Shown here piece after piece: positions 1 through 10,984 of a DNA stretch of 64,000 nt. Each line of letters starts with the position of its first letter. The first letter of the stretch is position 1. Position numbers and translations under genes: made by a program. The notes under the pieces were generated by a model. The model worked only from the letters and a program-made list of their open reading frames with translations. It was not told the DNA's origin and ran no database searches. The stretch is taken from the NCBI GenBank assembly GCA_002335605.1, contig BEDY01000001.1, positions 2,170,001-2,234,000 of the forward strand. Direction: 5' to 3'. This DNA is from Prillingera fragicola. Its lineage: Eukaryota; Basidiomycota; Tremellomycetes; Trichosporonales; Trichosporonaceae.

Positions 1-19
1 TTTGGCTACTCAATAACTC

Positions 20-2384
20 ATGATTCCAATGACAATTGACAGCCCCTCCCCGTTCATCCCTCTTGAGGGTCATCAAGATCCTCTCTCTCCCAGCCCTGCG
101 CTCATGAGCAGTTTCCAGCCGCTGTGTGTCTCCCCCTCTCCTCGTCGGTACGAGGGTCGTCCTGCCTTCCTCGACTTTGAGTACCAAGACTTTGAGTGCA
201 TGCAGCCTCCTCTGCCTCCTCCGGCGCTGCCGCCACTGTACCACCCTGCCGCCGAAGTAGACCAAAGTGAGTCACCCCACGCGACCTTCCTCCACCTTCT
301 GACCCTGCAAGACTTGGACCATCATCTTGCATCCCAAATCCCCTACAGCAACCCCTTTTTCCTCCCCCAGCCTCTCTACAACGACTACGACCCAGCCCTC
401 GCCCACCTCCTGCCCGCGACCATTGCTCCTGCGGCCTTGAGGCCCCGCCACATGACACCCTCTGGCTACGTGACGCCCCCCGCACCGGCCCCGGCAGTGG
501 CCTCTGATACCGCCGACGAGACGGACACGGACACGGTCATGAGTAGCCAGCACCCTTCACCCACCATTTCTCAACTCAGTTGGACACAATCTGACACGAC
601 GCGTTCAGCGTTTGCTGCCTTTATCGCGGCGCTCACCAATGTGGCGGCCGAGCGGGACCAGGTGGCAAACGACGACAAGGGCACACAAGTCGACGCCCTC
701 GTGCACCCGGAACCAAGTCCAGTCAACCACACGCTGCAGCACACACTCGTCTCTCAAGATCAAGTCCAGGTACCCAGCGAGGAAGACAGCTTCATACTTG
801 GATTTTGGGCCGACACGCACGAGTGTGACAACAACACATCCACCGCCACTGCACTCGACACCATGCCGCCTTCCCCCGAGTCGCCACCACAGTCGCCGCT
901 CAGTCCACTGAGCGAGGAAACAAGCCCTTGGTCGACCAATAGCTCCACGTCACCGCCCCCAGGATCGTTGCCAGCGCTTGGCGAGTCGTCCGCCACTTCA
1001 CCGAGTCATGAACCAGTCACCCCCGTGTCGGCCCTCACGGCGCCGTCGCCAGCCGAGACGTCCTCTTCTTCCTCTACGCGCACCCGGCGGACGGTGCAGA
1101 AGAGGACCTTCAAGGATGCCCTTTGGGAGTAAGCACAGGTGTCCGCCACCGAGGAAGACACAACTCACCCGCCCAGTGCCATCAACGACGACTCGTTCAG
1201 CCAGTGGATCCACTGGTCAGACGACGGTACCTGTGGCGTCATTCCTGACAAGAAGAAGGTGAGTTTCCTGGGGTGGCGTTGCTGACATGGTAGTTTGAGA
1301 AGAGCAAGGGTGCGTCCATTACTCATCACTGACCTTTGCTCATCCACAGCCATGCGCGCCATCACTGACGCCCGTGACGTTGGCGGTTTTGTGCGCCAAC
1401 TCAACATGTGGGGTTTCCAGCGCTCAAAGGATCCAGAAGGTGGCACCCAGTGAGACTCCCTCTCTTGACCTTAGGCTGATGGCAAGCTCTTGCCTCTTCA
1501 CTCACGAGCTGTTCCAACAAGACCGGTACGACCTGTTTGTTCAGTTGACTCGCAAGGAGGAGCGCAAGAACCGCCCCACTGCTGGCCGTCGCCACCGCCC
1601 GGCTAAAGTTCGCGCTCGTACCAAGAAGAGCCGTGGTGAGGAAGGCAAGCCCAAGATTGTGGTAAGTTGTGCTCTCCAGAGCGCTTCTGACATGTAGCTG
1701 TCCGCACGTGCAACTGGATCTCGCAAGTCGGCTCGCAACCATGCCGTCCAAAAGAGCTACAAAGAGACGGAAGACGAGGAAGACAAACCCATCGCAGGAG
1801 TGAGTCTCCATCGCTAAGCTTTGCTGACGATAGCCATCTAGCAAGGCAGCTCGACCACAAGCTGTCAGCAAATCGGCTCGTGTCAAGTCTCAAAAGGCGC
1901 CTCCAAAGACCCCCAAGACAGCTGCTAAGCGTCCGGCCGAGTCTATCCACGAGGATGAGGACCCCCTCACTCCACCTCTTCGCCACAATGGGCCATACTA
2001 TGTTAGCGCCTCCCAGAAGAACCGCCACAAAGAGCCTGCTCGTCCCGCCGCACGAGTAAGTCACCCATCCCCAGCCGGGCTGACATGCAGCACGCTGGCG
2101 TCGAGATTGACGGTATCACCATCCCCAACGTCTCGCCTGCCATCCTCAACTCGTCCTCACTGGGCCTGCTCTACGACGTCATCAACATCAAGCGTGGCAC
2201 CGACGCGCTCAAACAACCACCACCTCCCCAGGAGCCCCCGGCCGGAAACAAGCGCAACTACTGGCTCACAGACCCCTCGAGTCACCTCGATACCGTCCCC
2301 GAGGGTCCTGGCAGTCCTCCAATGAGCTACACTCGCTCAGTCGTCGTCTCCTCGCCCTCGCCCCGCAAGCGTGCTCGCGTCTGA
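20..2384 (+). CDS. HSF-type DNA-binding transcription factor
   Basis: Predicted nuclear regulator with a heat-shock-factor type winged-helix domain. I read eight exons: 20-1128, 1177-1258, 1294-1309, 1350-1449, 1475-1661, 1698-1799, 1834-2055 and 2091-2384. Together they give an open frame of 704 codons including the stop. The first ~365 residues are Pro/Ser/Thr-rich and look disordered. The domain follows, from TFKDALW through IHWSDDGTCGVI to the recognition-helix signature GGFVRQLNMWGF (family consensus FVRQLNMYGF), then HELFQQDRYDLFVQL. A basic Lys/Arg tail and a C-terminal tail follow. ATG 20 is the first in-frame ATG after an in-frame TAA at 14-16. The acceptor at 1474 is less certain than the others. 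The domain sits after a long disordered arm, unlike Hsf1 or Skn7, so the target genes cannot be named. No coiled-coil trimerisation repeat is obvious. Confidence 0.85.
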
Positions 2385-2724
2385 GTGGTCCGTACGCCCT
2401 AGTTTCTGTACGCATCATGACCATTTCACGAATCAGCCTCGCCTTCATTACCTTACGACTTATCGACGACTCATTACACCATGCCCCGTCGACTTGGTCG
2501 ACTGCCGCTACCATGCCTCATGCCCCGCCGAGCTCAACACTCGCATGCCACCACCACCACAGCCTTCTCATCTGTACCATTCCCCGCATCACCATCATTT
2601 GCGCCACTGACGCGCTCTCATGCCCAAAGTTACCTGTAGCCCCCATCATTCCTATGCAAGTATGTGACATGCTGCTAAGTCTACCGAGCTCGGCATTGCT
2701 CTTTCTAACGCCAGTCGCGGCGTG
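2385..2724. other. Convergent intergenic region
   Basis: About 340 bases separate the stop codons of the HSF-type factor and the prephenate dehydratase gene, which converge here. The stretch should hold both 3' untranslated regions. I see no further coding signal, RNA gene or repeat. Confidence 0.6.
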
Positions 2725-3897
2725 CTACAAAAACCCGTTCCCGCCTTCCGCTCCACCAGAACCTTCCAGCTCGTGCCCTCCATGCCCGTTACCTTCACTC
2801 CGGCTCTCGCTCTCGGGCCTCTCACTCTCTGCGTCGTCCGTGTAGACCGTACCGACCCATTTCAAGTCCTTTGAATACGTCTGCGAAGCGAGCTCGTGCA
2901 GGTCGACTTCCACGAGGTATCGCCTAGGGAACGGCGGGGTCATAGCGCCGAGATCAATGTCCGCTGGAGCTGGACGCTGCAAGATGGCGCGCACGTCGTC
3001 GCTCTCGTTCCAGGAGTGCCTTGCGCTCGTTGTGGCGACAAAGGTCGCGACGGTGTGAGAGGTGGGTGCTTTGAGCGCCTCGTACTGCTCCGCCTCGTCG
3101 GTCTTGCCGTCGTGTCCTGGAGGTTTGATGTCGTTGCGTGTCAAAAGCAGGAAGCGCGTGAAATTGTCTACGCCGTCAGGTCAATCCTAGGTCGGGCACA
3201 CTCACTCTTGACCGCCTGCGTGCCAGCATGCAGCAAAACGAGTTTATCGCCCCACTGCTCAAACGCAACCTTGCTCCCAATAGCGGCACCTTCATTCCCG
3301 GCCTCGTGGAATAGCGACTCGACCGCTCCAGCAGTAGAAGCCCACGGCACGCGCTTGGCGTTTGGCAAGTGCTTGTCGAGCCATGCCGAGCTCTGCCCCA
3401 GCGCCTGCTCGTGCGAGCGCACCCATTTCACGTCCGAGAGCCTGGTGCCTTTCTTGGCTACGAGCTGGTGCTCGATGCGGAGCGACGTGTCGGCTACTGC
3501 TTTTGGGTGTGGCTTGCTTTGCGGGGTGGAAGGGTTGAGGACGGACAGGAGACTGTCGACCGTGTCCTCTACAGGGCCGTGGATCGTGTTCTCTAGTGGC
3601 ATTACGAGGTAGTCGGCTGGGTGGTCGTAGATTGCTGAGGCGTTAGTAGATGCAGCGATGAGACAGTTGAGATGATAGCCAGCCTGGGTGGCTGTTGCTT
3701 GATACTCACACTTGATAGTAGGGCATGGCACCAGGTTGGCACCCCCACCTAAACGCTGAGCGAACCGCTTGGCCGCCTGAATGTCAGCTACAGCTCACCG
3801 AGCTGGCGCAACCCACCTGCTCGCCATAGGTGCCTGCTGGCCCGAGATAAGCTATATCCATGGCCACTTTTGCGCGCTTGGCTACGCGGTTGGCCAT
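2725..3897 (-). CDS. PHA2: Prephenate dehydratase
   Basis: Cytosolic enzyme that converts prephenate to phenylpyruvate in phenylalanine biosynthesis. ATG is at 3895-3897 and stop TAG at 2725-2727. The first exon gives IAYLGPAGTYGEQ, the typical PheA start. A later exon gives YLVMPLENTIHGPVEDTVDSLL, the P-x-E-N / G-x-V substrate-binding block. After an intron near 3145-3182 the catalytic Thr-Arg-Phe motif appears in NFTRFLLLTRND. The C-terminal part resembles an ACT regulatory domain (ATFVATTSARHSW then PPFPRRYLVEVDLHE), so feedback by phenylalanine is plausible but not shown. At least three introns interrupt the gene; the one after exon 2 uses GTGAGT near 3722. The gene is divergent from eS30 with about 435 bases between the start codons. 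Confidence 0.92.
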
Positions 3898-4332
3898 GAA
3901 GAGCGTGTTTGACAAGTGCATGCAGCAAAACGACAAGTTGGCAGGTGGACATGGCCAGTGAGTTCGTTATCGCCCATCAGAGCACATCATTCGCGGGGCC
4001 CAAGTGGGCGACGGCGGGAGTATTTTCGAGTCAACAATGGGATGACGGGTGGGCGCGACGGGCGTTGCCACGTGGGTACCACCCGTCAGTCAAAAGTGCC
4101 ACAAGCCACAACGCTATAACGCCGCCAACCCCACCTGGACGAAACCGCGAATTGGTCGCGATTTGCTTCCGTTTGCGCCCCCTTCGCACCTCTTGCAGCC
4201 CACACTCGCACCGCCAACAGTGCCAGAATCGCATAACTACTCCGCCCATCCGACAATACTCTACATCTAGGTCAGTAAAGCTTTTGCTTCTCATCAGCTT
4301 CTTTACAGCTCGCTAACAGCCCCATAGACATC
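3898..4332. promoter_or_regulatory. Divergent promoter between PHA2 and eS30
   Basis: The 435 bases between two divergent start codons must hold both promoters. A perfect CACGTG E-box lies at 4069-4074. A possible 5' untranslated intron of eS30 runs from about 4271 (GTCAGT) to the AG at 4327, just before the start codon. No TATA box stands out. Confidence 0.5.
4069..4074. promoter_or_regulatory. CACGTG E-box upstream of eS30
   Basis: Perfect palindromic hexamer 264 bases upstream of the eS30 ATG. CACGTG is the site for Cbf1-like and other bHLH regulators. Cbf1 is tied to ribosomal protein promoters in some yeasts, so a role here is inferred from position only. Confidence 0.4.
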
Positions 4333-5190
4333 ATGGGTAAGGTTCACGGCTCTCTCGCGCGTGCCGGTAAGGTCAAGTCGCAGGTGAATATCAATCTCCA
4401 ACAAACCGAATCAAGTCAACCGCGAATCGAGGTCGAACAAAAGTGTGGTGGCGCGTCTGGAAACGAGAGGTGGCATGCGGGCCAGTGGGGATGGGCGCAG
4501 AGGTGCTTGCGCAAGCGAGGAGTTCTGCGCGCCAAGGACGGGACGAGAGTGGGGGAGAGATTGGAGACGCGCACGCACTTTCGACCTCGACTCGCGGGCG
4601 ACCTCGGTGGCAACGACCTCTGCTAACACTTCCAGTGCCCCAAGGTCGAGAAGCAGGAGAAGAAGAAGACCCCCAAGGGCCGTGCCAGTGAGTGTTGCCG
4701 CTGGCGACCATGTTGTCCCGAGTTTGGTCTTGCGAGGAGTCGGAGGGCGAGTCAAACTTTGACTTTGGTCCACCACCCCTTGCCACCGGCTTGCCAACTT
4801 GTGTGCCGTACTGTGCGCGCGAAATTTTACTCACACTCGTGCAGAGAAGCGTGCCCAGTACACTCGCCGTTTCATCAACGTTACTCTCACCCCCGGTGGC
4901 AAGCGTTCGATGTGAGTACCTCCCCAGTTCCTCCTGCTTGTCCTACCCCTTTCCAATGTCGTGTATAGAGGGCTCTCTTTCAGAGCAGCCCTCGTTTAAT
5001 GATGATCCTCAAATCAAGCATAGTTCAATCAGACCTATCATGATCGACACATAGCATCTAATAGTCTTTCGCTCCTATCTGAACCTACACAACACCCATC
5101 TCCTTTATTCTCTTTGTTCTGCTTGTCAAACGAGAATTGATGGCTGACAATCTCTACAGGAACCAGCAGCCCGCCGGCAAGTCGGGTTAA
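4333..5190 (+). CDS. RPS30: 40S ribosomal protein eS30 (S30)
   Basis: Small basic protein of the 40S subunit. Four exons (4333-4383, 4636-4687, 4845-4911, 5160-5190) join to 66 residues. The protein begins MGKVHGSLARAGKV and contains KKRAQYTRRFINV, both signatures of eS30. There is no ubiquitin-like fusion part, as is usual in fungi (metazoans have FUBI-S30). The three introns are long for this window (252, 157 and 248 nt), a common trait of ribosomal protein genes. The third intron carries a C/D box snoRNA. Family identity is certain. Splice sites agree with phase throughout. Confidence 0.95.
4995..5087 (+). ncRNA. C/D box snoRNA inside eS30 intron 3
   Basis: Guide RNA predicted to direct 2'-O-methylation of 25S rRNA. 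A perfect C box ATGATGA lies at 4999-5005, a D' box CAGA at 5030-5033, a degenerate C' box ATGATCG at 5040-5046 and a D box CTGA at 5079-5082. The 17 nt directly before the D box (5062-5078) are complementary, with one G-U pair, to the conserved 25S segment TATAGGGGCGAAAGACTA. The bases before D' (5018-5027) match complementarily the 25S segment TGAACTATGC, about 100 nt upstream of the first target. Both rRNA segments are recalled from memory, not searched. The flanking terminal stem is poor, so the ends are approximate. The RNA would be released from the spliced intron. Confidence 0.75.
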
Positions 5191-5602
5191 ACCCGCACCC
5201 AAAATCTAGCCTCGAGTTGGTATGGGAGCGCCGTAGACGGCTTGTACGCATTGAGATGGAGTCTCTTCTGCATCTACTATTACGGACTTCCGGTTGTTGT
5301 GTAGCGACAAGCAAGGAGCGCTGGGCATGCAGTTGTCCAGCCAGCGTTAGCAGGAGCTGAGCAGAGCAGGGGCAGAGCATGGGTGGCACAGGAACAGGAG
5401 GCAGGAACTTGTCGTCGAACGCAAAAGAGGGAGCAAGGAATATTCGACGCGTCAGTTCATCGAGTGGCAAATCCATTACGCACTTCGTCGTTTCTAACCT
5501 TTCCACTGCGCACTAGAAGCGTGGCATCGGACGGATCTAGTCTTGCATACTTTGCAAGACCCACTAACTGTTCTAACATTGTACCAGCACACGCACGCGG
5601 CA

Positions 5603-8450
5603 CTACTGCCCAGAGAAATCCGGCATGCCCCGCCCCACCATCCTGGCCGCCGTTCTAGCTCCCATAATCGTTTCGTTGTAATCAATAGCCCCGGGACCGA
5701 CACGCACCTGGCCTCGCAGGGTGGTATCCGGACTCGGGGAGGGTGCACTGCCGTCCACGACATGCAGGAAATGCGCACGCAGTGTCGGCACGTCAATGTT
5801 GAGTGGCATGTGCCGCCGCGAGGTAGGCGACATGTGTGGTGGTGTCGTCGCGCACATGTCTTCAAAGCTGAGGATGCGTGAGGAATTGGTCTTGGAGAGG
5901 AGGGAGAAGGCGTCAGAGTCGGTATCGACATTGTCGTGGCCCGCGCGGCTCGTCTTGTCTACAGACAGGCTGCGGTCGGTCTCGGGCTCGCTCTGGCCTG
6001 CCTCGGGGGACATGTCGACGTCGCTCTCAGTGATATCGTCCAGATACTCGAACTGACTGCCCAGGCGGGGTCCGTGCTGGGCATAGGCCGTTGAGGGACT
6101 TGGGCTGCGGTTGACGAGGTACGCTTCGAGGTCGACCATGTCGGCGTCCTCGTCGTCGGCTTCTGCGGCAGGGAGGACCTCGCCGACGCAGGCGCTGAAG
6201 GGAGGGGACACGTTGCTGTTGTCGACGGGGACTTCTGTTTCAGGCCAGTCGTTTGAGTCTAGCTCCATTGGGCGCGTGAAATCGACAGAGGAGTCAAAGA
6301 GCGTGCTTTCGTCGCTAGCGCGGCGGTTGCTCGTGCTGACGCACTCGGAGCGGAATGTCCAGCCTTTAAACACCAGGCTGTCGTCAGTAACCGCCCAATG
6401 GAGAGGCTCACTTCTTCCTGATCTCGAGAACCGCCGCTCCATACTGCGTGTCGCCCAGAAGGGGGTCCCGGAGATCGAGGGCAGAGTGCGCCGGGGCAAG
6501 TGGCTGTTGGTCAATCGCCACCCAGGATTAAATAAAATTAATCATCAACTCACCTCGTCTGGAATATCCTCATCAAAGTGCTGCGTATCATCCGGACACA
6601 CGAGGTTGGGCTGATAAGGCGGGGTCTGGCGATGCAGATTCTTCCAGTCCACGCCGTCGAACCAGGGATGGGACATGAGCTGCTCCACGCCGTCGGGGCC
6701 GAGTGGGGTGTCGCTTGACGTGCGTGGGTCGTTTTTGGGCGAGGTGTAGCCCAGACGCTCTTCTGGTTCACACAGGAGGCCGCGCATAAAGTCGTTTGCC
6801 TCTGATGTTGTCCGGGGAGCACGAGGGAAGACGAGATTTGCTTTGTGGTCCAGTCTGGCGTCAGTGGTGTTGGTTGTTGGAAACTTACATGTTCTGCCGG
6901 GCTGCTTGTCGCTGGTTGTCAGCGTCGCTCTAGGACCAGACCCACCGAAGTCGCCATGAATGGAACCGTACCATACAAGGCCTCGTACACTATTGTTAGC
7001 TCTATCCTGTTATGCAGCTCACCAATGACTCCTAGTCCCCACCAGTCGGCACTAAACCCATATCCTTGACCGCGTATCACCTCGGGAGCTGTCTTTAGTG
7101 GCGCCACGACCATCCCACCCACCCATATAGGAATTCGTGCTGTGCGTCAACGTCTCTGCCGCCCAGCCAGCACTAGAAACTCACCCGCAAATAGTATAAG
7201 CGAGCTTGCGCCTATTCTTGTTCCGCCACGTCAACAAATTCCTCCCCATTGACCATACACTACTCCCCCCGCCGCCACCGGTAGCAGCAGCATAGTCGAC
7301 TTTGCGGCGCCGATTCCCAAACGCTGACTTGCTGAGCGGCACGCCGTGTGTCTTGAGCACAGCCCGGCGCTGGTGCTCATAGTAGCTGCTGTCGTGGGAC
7401 CAGTGCAGGTCGGTGGCCAGCCCGAAATCAGCGACACGAATGTGGCCGTCGCTCGTGAACAGGAAATTATCCGGCTTGACGTCCCGATGGATGTACCCCA
7501 GGCAGTGCGCTTGGTGCAGCGCGAGCACCATTTCTGCCGCATAGAAGCGCACCGTTGCTTCTGGGAGAGAACCACGGTTCATCAGCAGCGTCAGCAGGTC
7601 CCCGCCGCCCATGTACTCGAGGACGAGGTAGACGTGGTCCACGTCCTGGAAGGCATAGTGCAGCCTCGGGATCCAGGTGTGGCACCCACTCTGGGCGAGG
7701 GCAGTGGCAGCGACAAGGAGATCCTTTTCGGCGCGGACGTGGCCTTCCTGGCCCATTCGCAGGAGACTGGTATCAGCTTGCGTTTAACACAAAGACGTAC
7801 TCTGCCTTGCGGAGCTCCTTGATAGCCACGATCCGCCCGCCGTCCTTCTCGCTCGCAATGTGGACGACGCCAAACGCGCCCTGGCCAATAACGCGGCCCA
7901 TTTGGAACGCGTCCACATTGACGCGCCCGCGCCGCTGCCTCCTCGCTGAGGTAAGACCGCGAGCAAGGGTGTCATAGTACTGCTCAAAGTATAGCGCGTT
8001 GGCGGCTGCCTTCTCGAGAGTGATCGGCGAGGGATTGAGCTTCTTGCTTCCGCTGTGGCTCCTGGCGTGCGTTGGTGGCGGGGCGATTGGGGCGAGGGGG
8101 TCGGCGAACGAGTATCCGGTGCTGGCTGTGCGGGAGGGACCGCTGATGGGGGTCTTGTGGTTGAGGAGGTACGTGGCGGTTGGTGTTGTTGGGCGCGACT
8201 CGCCATGGGGGGGTATTGTGGCCTTGACGCCGATCTGGACGTCAACGCGAACGCTGCTGTCCGGCGCCGAGGGTATTAGGTGGTCGCTGTCAGCTGCATG
8301 TGGGTGGCCGGCGGCGGCGCCAAGTACCATGGCGTACAACTTTGCGTCGTGCTCGTACATGAGCTGAGGGGTGGTGAGGCGCAGGTTTGGGTCCTCGGGC
8401 TTGGAGGGTAGCACGAGGCCAAGGAGCCAGCGCGACCATTGGCGGTCCAT
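5603..8450 (-). CDS. AGC-family serine/threonine kinase, NDR type
   Basis: Predicted cytosolic kinase of the NDR/LATS (Cbk1/Orb6/Dbf2) branch. After ~150 disordered residues come the glycine loop GRVIGQGAFGVV, the ATP lysine in VAIKELRKA, and GHVRAEKDLL, the NDR-like helix C region with its glutamate. Then come YIHRDVKPDNFLF, the DFG in ADFGLATDLHWSHDSSYY, an insert of about 75 residues, and CGTNSYMAPEVI. The C-tail ends in a hydrophobic motif FKGWTF followed by about 230 disordered residues. Introns include 7767-7800, one in the activation segment, and two flanking a 23 nt exon that encodes part of ATSRQAARQNIL. ATG is at 8448-8450 and stop at 5603-5605. The long insert between DFG and APE is typical of NDR kinases and regulates them. 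I cannot tell which of the fungal NDR kinases this is. Confidence 0.88.
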
Positions 8451-9496
8451 TGTGAGGTTGGTGGTTGTGAGTTCGGGGTCGATCGAGAGATAGAGTGGGA
8501 GTGTGGTACGACTGGTGGCGCAGAAGAAGGCTACAGGAAACGGGGTGGGCCGCCGCAGAGATGTGGATTAACATGTGCCGGCTCGTACCGCCACCAAACC
8601 AGCGATGGCGAGCATGGGTACAGGAGAGTGTGAGTTTGCGAGTGAGTTGTTGGATGCGAGATGAACCCATGCTCGCTGCTCTCTTCCCTTGATCTCCTGT
8701 GCACACGGAGAGTGTAGGACTTAGCAGAAAGCAATGTGCAAAATGTGCAGCAAGCGATTGTTGTTGGGAAAGTGTGTCTGTGCATTGTACGTCCCATCAT
8801 CACGTCCATCACTCGGGCGGCACGGGCACTGTTCTGATCTACTACTATTAGCTATGACTAGAACCGCACGAAGTCCCAGAGTTGCCCTTTAGCTACCCCT
8901 AGTGGCTGAACATATAGCATAAGATGTAGTGTGAAGACGTGAAGCGAGCAGCGCGCAGGCCGAAGCACAGCACTGGCCACCAGTGCGCGCAACGCCTCTG
9001 TCCATTGTTCGCGTGTGAGGCTCGTCCACCCACACCCACCACACCTCCAGCTCCTCCAGCTCTCATGTTCCAGCCTCAGAGGGTCAGGATATCCCAGCCT
9101 CTTCTTGCACACCGTACAACAGACCTGTGCGCACAGGCGTGAATGCTGTTGGAGGAGAGCAAGAAGACGACTGTCACGACGCCGCAAGCACGTCCCCCTG
9201 GCTTTTTGGTCTTGTGCGCAATTGTGGCAGAGTTTCAGATCTCTCTTGCCATGAAACGCTGTTCACCTCTTACGGCTCTTGTGCATGAGCCTGGACTGTT
9301 GCGATGCTGTTCCCAGCGGCTCTGACAAATCGCTTGGCATGAAACTCTATCATTGTTCTGCTGTACATCTATATCTACTTCTCCATCCGCTGGCACGGGC
9401 CAAGCTTTTTCGAGACAACAACTGATACACCAATCACCTCAACCCCCACTCTCGACAACCTGTGACCAGGGCTCCCGTTTTGACAATACTCTCTTC
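8451..9496. other. Spacer between kinase and bHLH genes
   Basis: About 1 kb between the kinase ATG and the bHLH stop. It should hold the kinase promoter and the bHLH 3' end. The only coding signal I noted is a cysteine-rich minus-strand frame, listed separately. Confidence 0.5.
8858..9262 (-). CDS. Possible small zinc-ribbon protein (fragment)
   Basis: Minus-strand frame open from just after a TGA at 9263-9265 to a TAG at 8858-8860. It has no good ATG and would need an upstream exon. It encodes three CxxC pairs: LCHNCAQ, CCTVCKK and RCGGCGW. The last two are about 26 residues apart, which fits a four-cysteine zinc ribbon. I do not recognise the family. GC-rich spacers give chance frames, so this is a weak call. 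Confidence 0.25.
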   Translation of the reverse strand, partial: TAFHGKRDLKLCHNCAQDQKARGTCLRRRDSRLLALLQQHSRLCAQVCCTVCKKRLGYPDPLRLEHESWRSWRCGGCGWTSLTREQWTEALRALVASAVLRPARCSLHVFTLHLMLYVQPLGVAKGQLWDFVRF

Positions 9497-10984
9497 TCAC
9501 ATGCGCAGGATATCCCGCGCCGTCTTCCCCTGCCTCATGCTGGGCACAATCTTGCCTCCCGACACACGACGGTGGTGGGTCGCAACCCCGCCGTCGAGGG
9601 TAAACTCCTCGTCGAGCATGCGGCGACCGTGCGCGGGCGGCGGGATGGACACGGCCGACATGAGCGGCGTCGTGCCTGTCGGCGTCGCGCGGCACTCTGG
9701 CGAGCTGAACGCTAGCAACAGGTTGGCGGCTTCTTCGGGGGCCATGTTGCGGTCGCGCTGAGCGCGCCCGGGGGGAGGGGGCATGGTAATGTCCAGGTCT
9801 GGGGGGGAGGGCTGCTTGCCTGTGTGCGTCTCGGGCGAGTCAAAGGACAAGACGCCGCCAAAGAGCGGCGTGCCTTGCAGGGGAGCCATAAAGGGGGACG
9901 GCTCGGGGGGACCGGTGGTAGACGACGCTGTCGAGGCTGAGCTCGTGTGCGCGGTCAGAAAGGGCGACGTCGGTGACGGCGTGGGGAAGGGCAGGTAGAC
10001 GTTGAGATTCGGCGAGGGCCCCGAGTGACGCGACGGGAGAATCGTGCGGTTGCTCTGCGCGCTGGAGAGAAGCGACGCAATGGAGGGAGGGTGAGGGGAG
10101 GTAGTGTGGCCTGACGAGCCTTCGTCGGAACGGTCCCGCGAGGCGAGGTGCATGGGAGGCGGAAGGTCCGCCTCGACTTCGGTCTCGTTGGGGTCGGGCG
10201 ACGGCCCACTGCGCAGAGGCGGAGTCATGGACGGCGACGGCGGGGTGGACACTTTGCGGCCAGAGGACGGTTGCGAGTGGCGGTAGTCGACGTCCATGTC
10301 GTCAATGCTGTCGCTCTCGGTCGTGGCGTGCGTGGTTGTGGCGCGACTGCGGGGACGCTCGCTCAGACGCGCCTCGAGGTCTCCAATCTGGGCCTTGAGT
10401 TCGCGCATGTGCTCGACAGTGCGCTCGAGCACTTCGAGCTTGAACTCGCCTCCCTTGCCTCCATCGTCGCCGAGCCCGGGGACCATGTTGCGCAGCTCGC
10501 TCAGAGCCTGGTTGATCTTTTCGCGACGGCGACGCTCAATGAGCGAGTGGTTGGCCTTGCGCAGCTGCTCGCGCGACATTGGGCGGCCCTGCGCATTGGT
10601 CTTGGTGGGAGCGCTCCCGGTAGGGGTGGCCGAGCCAGTGTTGGAAGCGGGAGGCTTGGTTTGAAGCGCACGCTTGGCCCTGGGCTGAGCCCGGTTCAAT
10701 GGCCCGCCACGCACTGGGTCATACTCTGATCCAGCATGGCTGGATGGTGACGCCGACGACTCTGGTGCAGGCGAGGGCGAGTCGTCATCGCGCAGCGACT
10801 TGCGCTTGCGCGACGAGGGGACCGGAGGGGGAGGCATGGTTTGGTACTGGTTGTGGGGTCGTAGCGGCGGTGGCGCAAGGTTCCCTCGTAGACTTGGAGG
10901 CAGTGACAGACTCAAAGTGTGGAAACTCGGTAGCGACGACAGAGAGGGGAGAGTGGGAGGTGGGGGTCGCTCGACCCAGGCCAT
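9497..10984 (-). CDS. bHLH transcription factor
   Basis: Single-exon gene for a protein of 495 residues if ATG 10984 is used. An alternative in-frame start lies at 10838 with a better context (MPPPPVPSSRKRK). A basic helix-loop-helix domain spans about residues 138-205: basic part KANHSLIERRRREKIN, helix 1 ALSELRNMVPGL, a glycine-rich loop, then helix 2 FKLEVLERTVEHMRELKAQ. The H-x3-E-R-R-R-R-E-K basic region predicts binding to E-boxes of the CANNTG class. The rest is Ser/Pro-rich and probably disordered, ending in a short basic tail KTARDILRM. It resembles fungal regulators such as Esc1 in the bHLH only. The regulated pathway is unknown. No leucine zipper is evident after helix 2. Confidence 0.88.
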   Translation of the reverse strand: MAWVERPPPPTLPSLSSLPSFHTLSLSLPPSLRGNLAPPPLRPHNQYQTMPPPPVPSSRKRKSLRDDDSPSPAPESSASPSSHAGSEYDPVRGGPLNRAQPRAKRALQTKPPASNTGSATPTGSAPTKTNAQGRPMSREQLRKANHSLIERRRREKINQALSELRNMVPGLGDDGGKGGEFKLEVLERTVEHMRELKAQIGDLEARLSERPRSRATTTHATTESDSIDDMDVDYRHSQPSSGRKVSTPPSPSMTPPLRSGPSPDPNETEVEADLPPPMHLASRDRSDEGSSGHTTSPHPPSIASLLSSAQSNRTILPSRHSGPSPNLNVYLPFPTPSPTSPFLTAHTSSASTASSTTGPPEPSPFMAPLQGTPLFGGVLSFDSPETHTGKQPSPPDLDITMPPPPGRAQRDRNMAPEEAANLLLAFSSPECRATPTGTTPLMSAVSIPPPAHGRRMLDEEFTLDGGVATHHRRVSGGKIVPSMRQGKTARDILRM

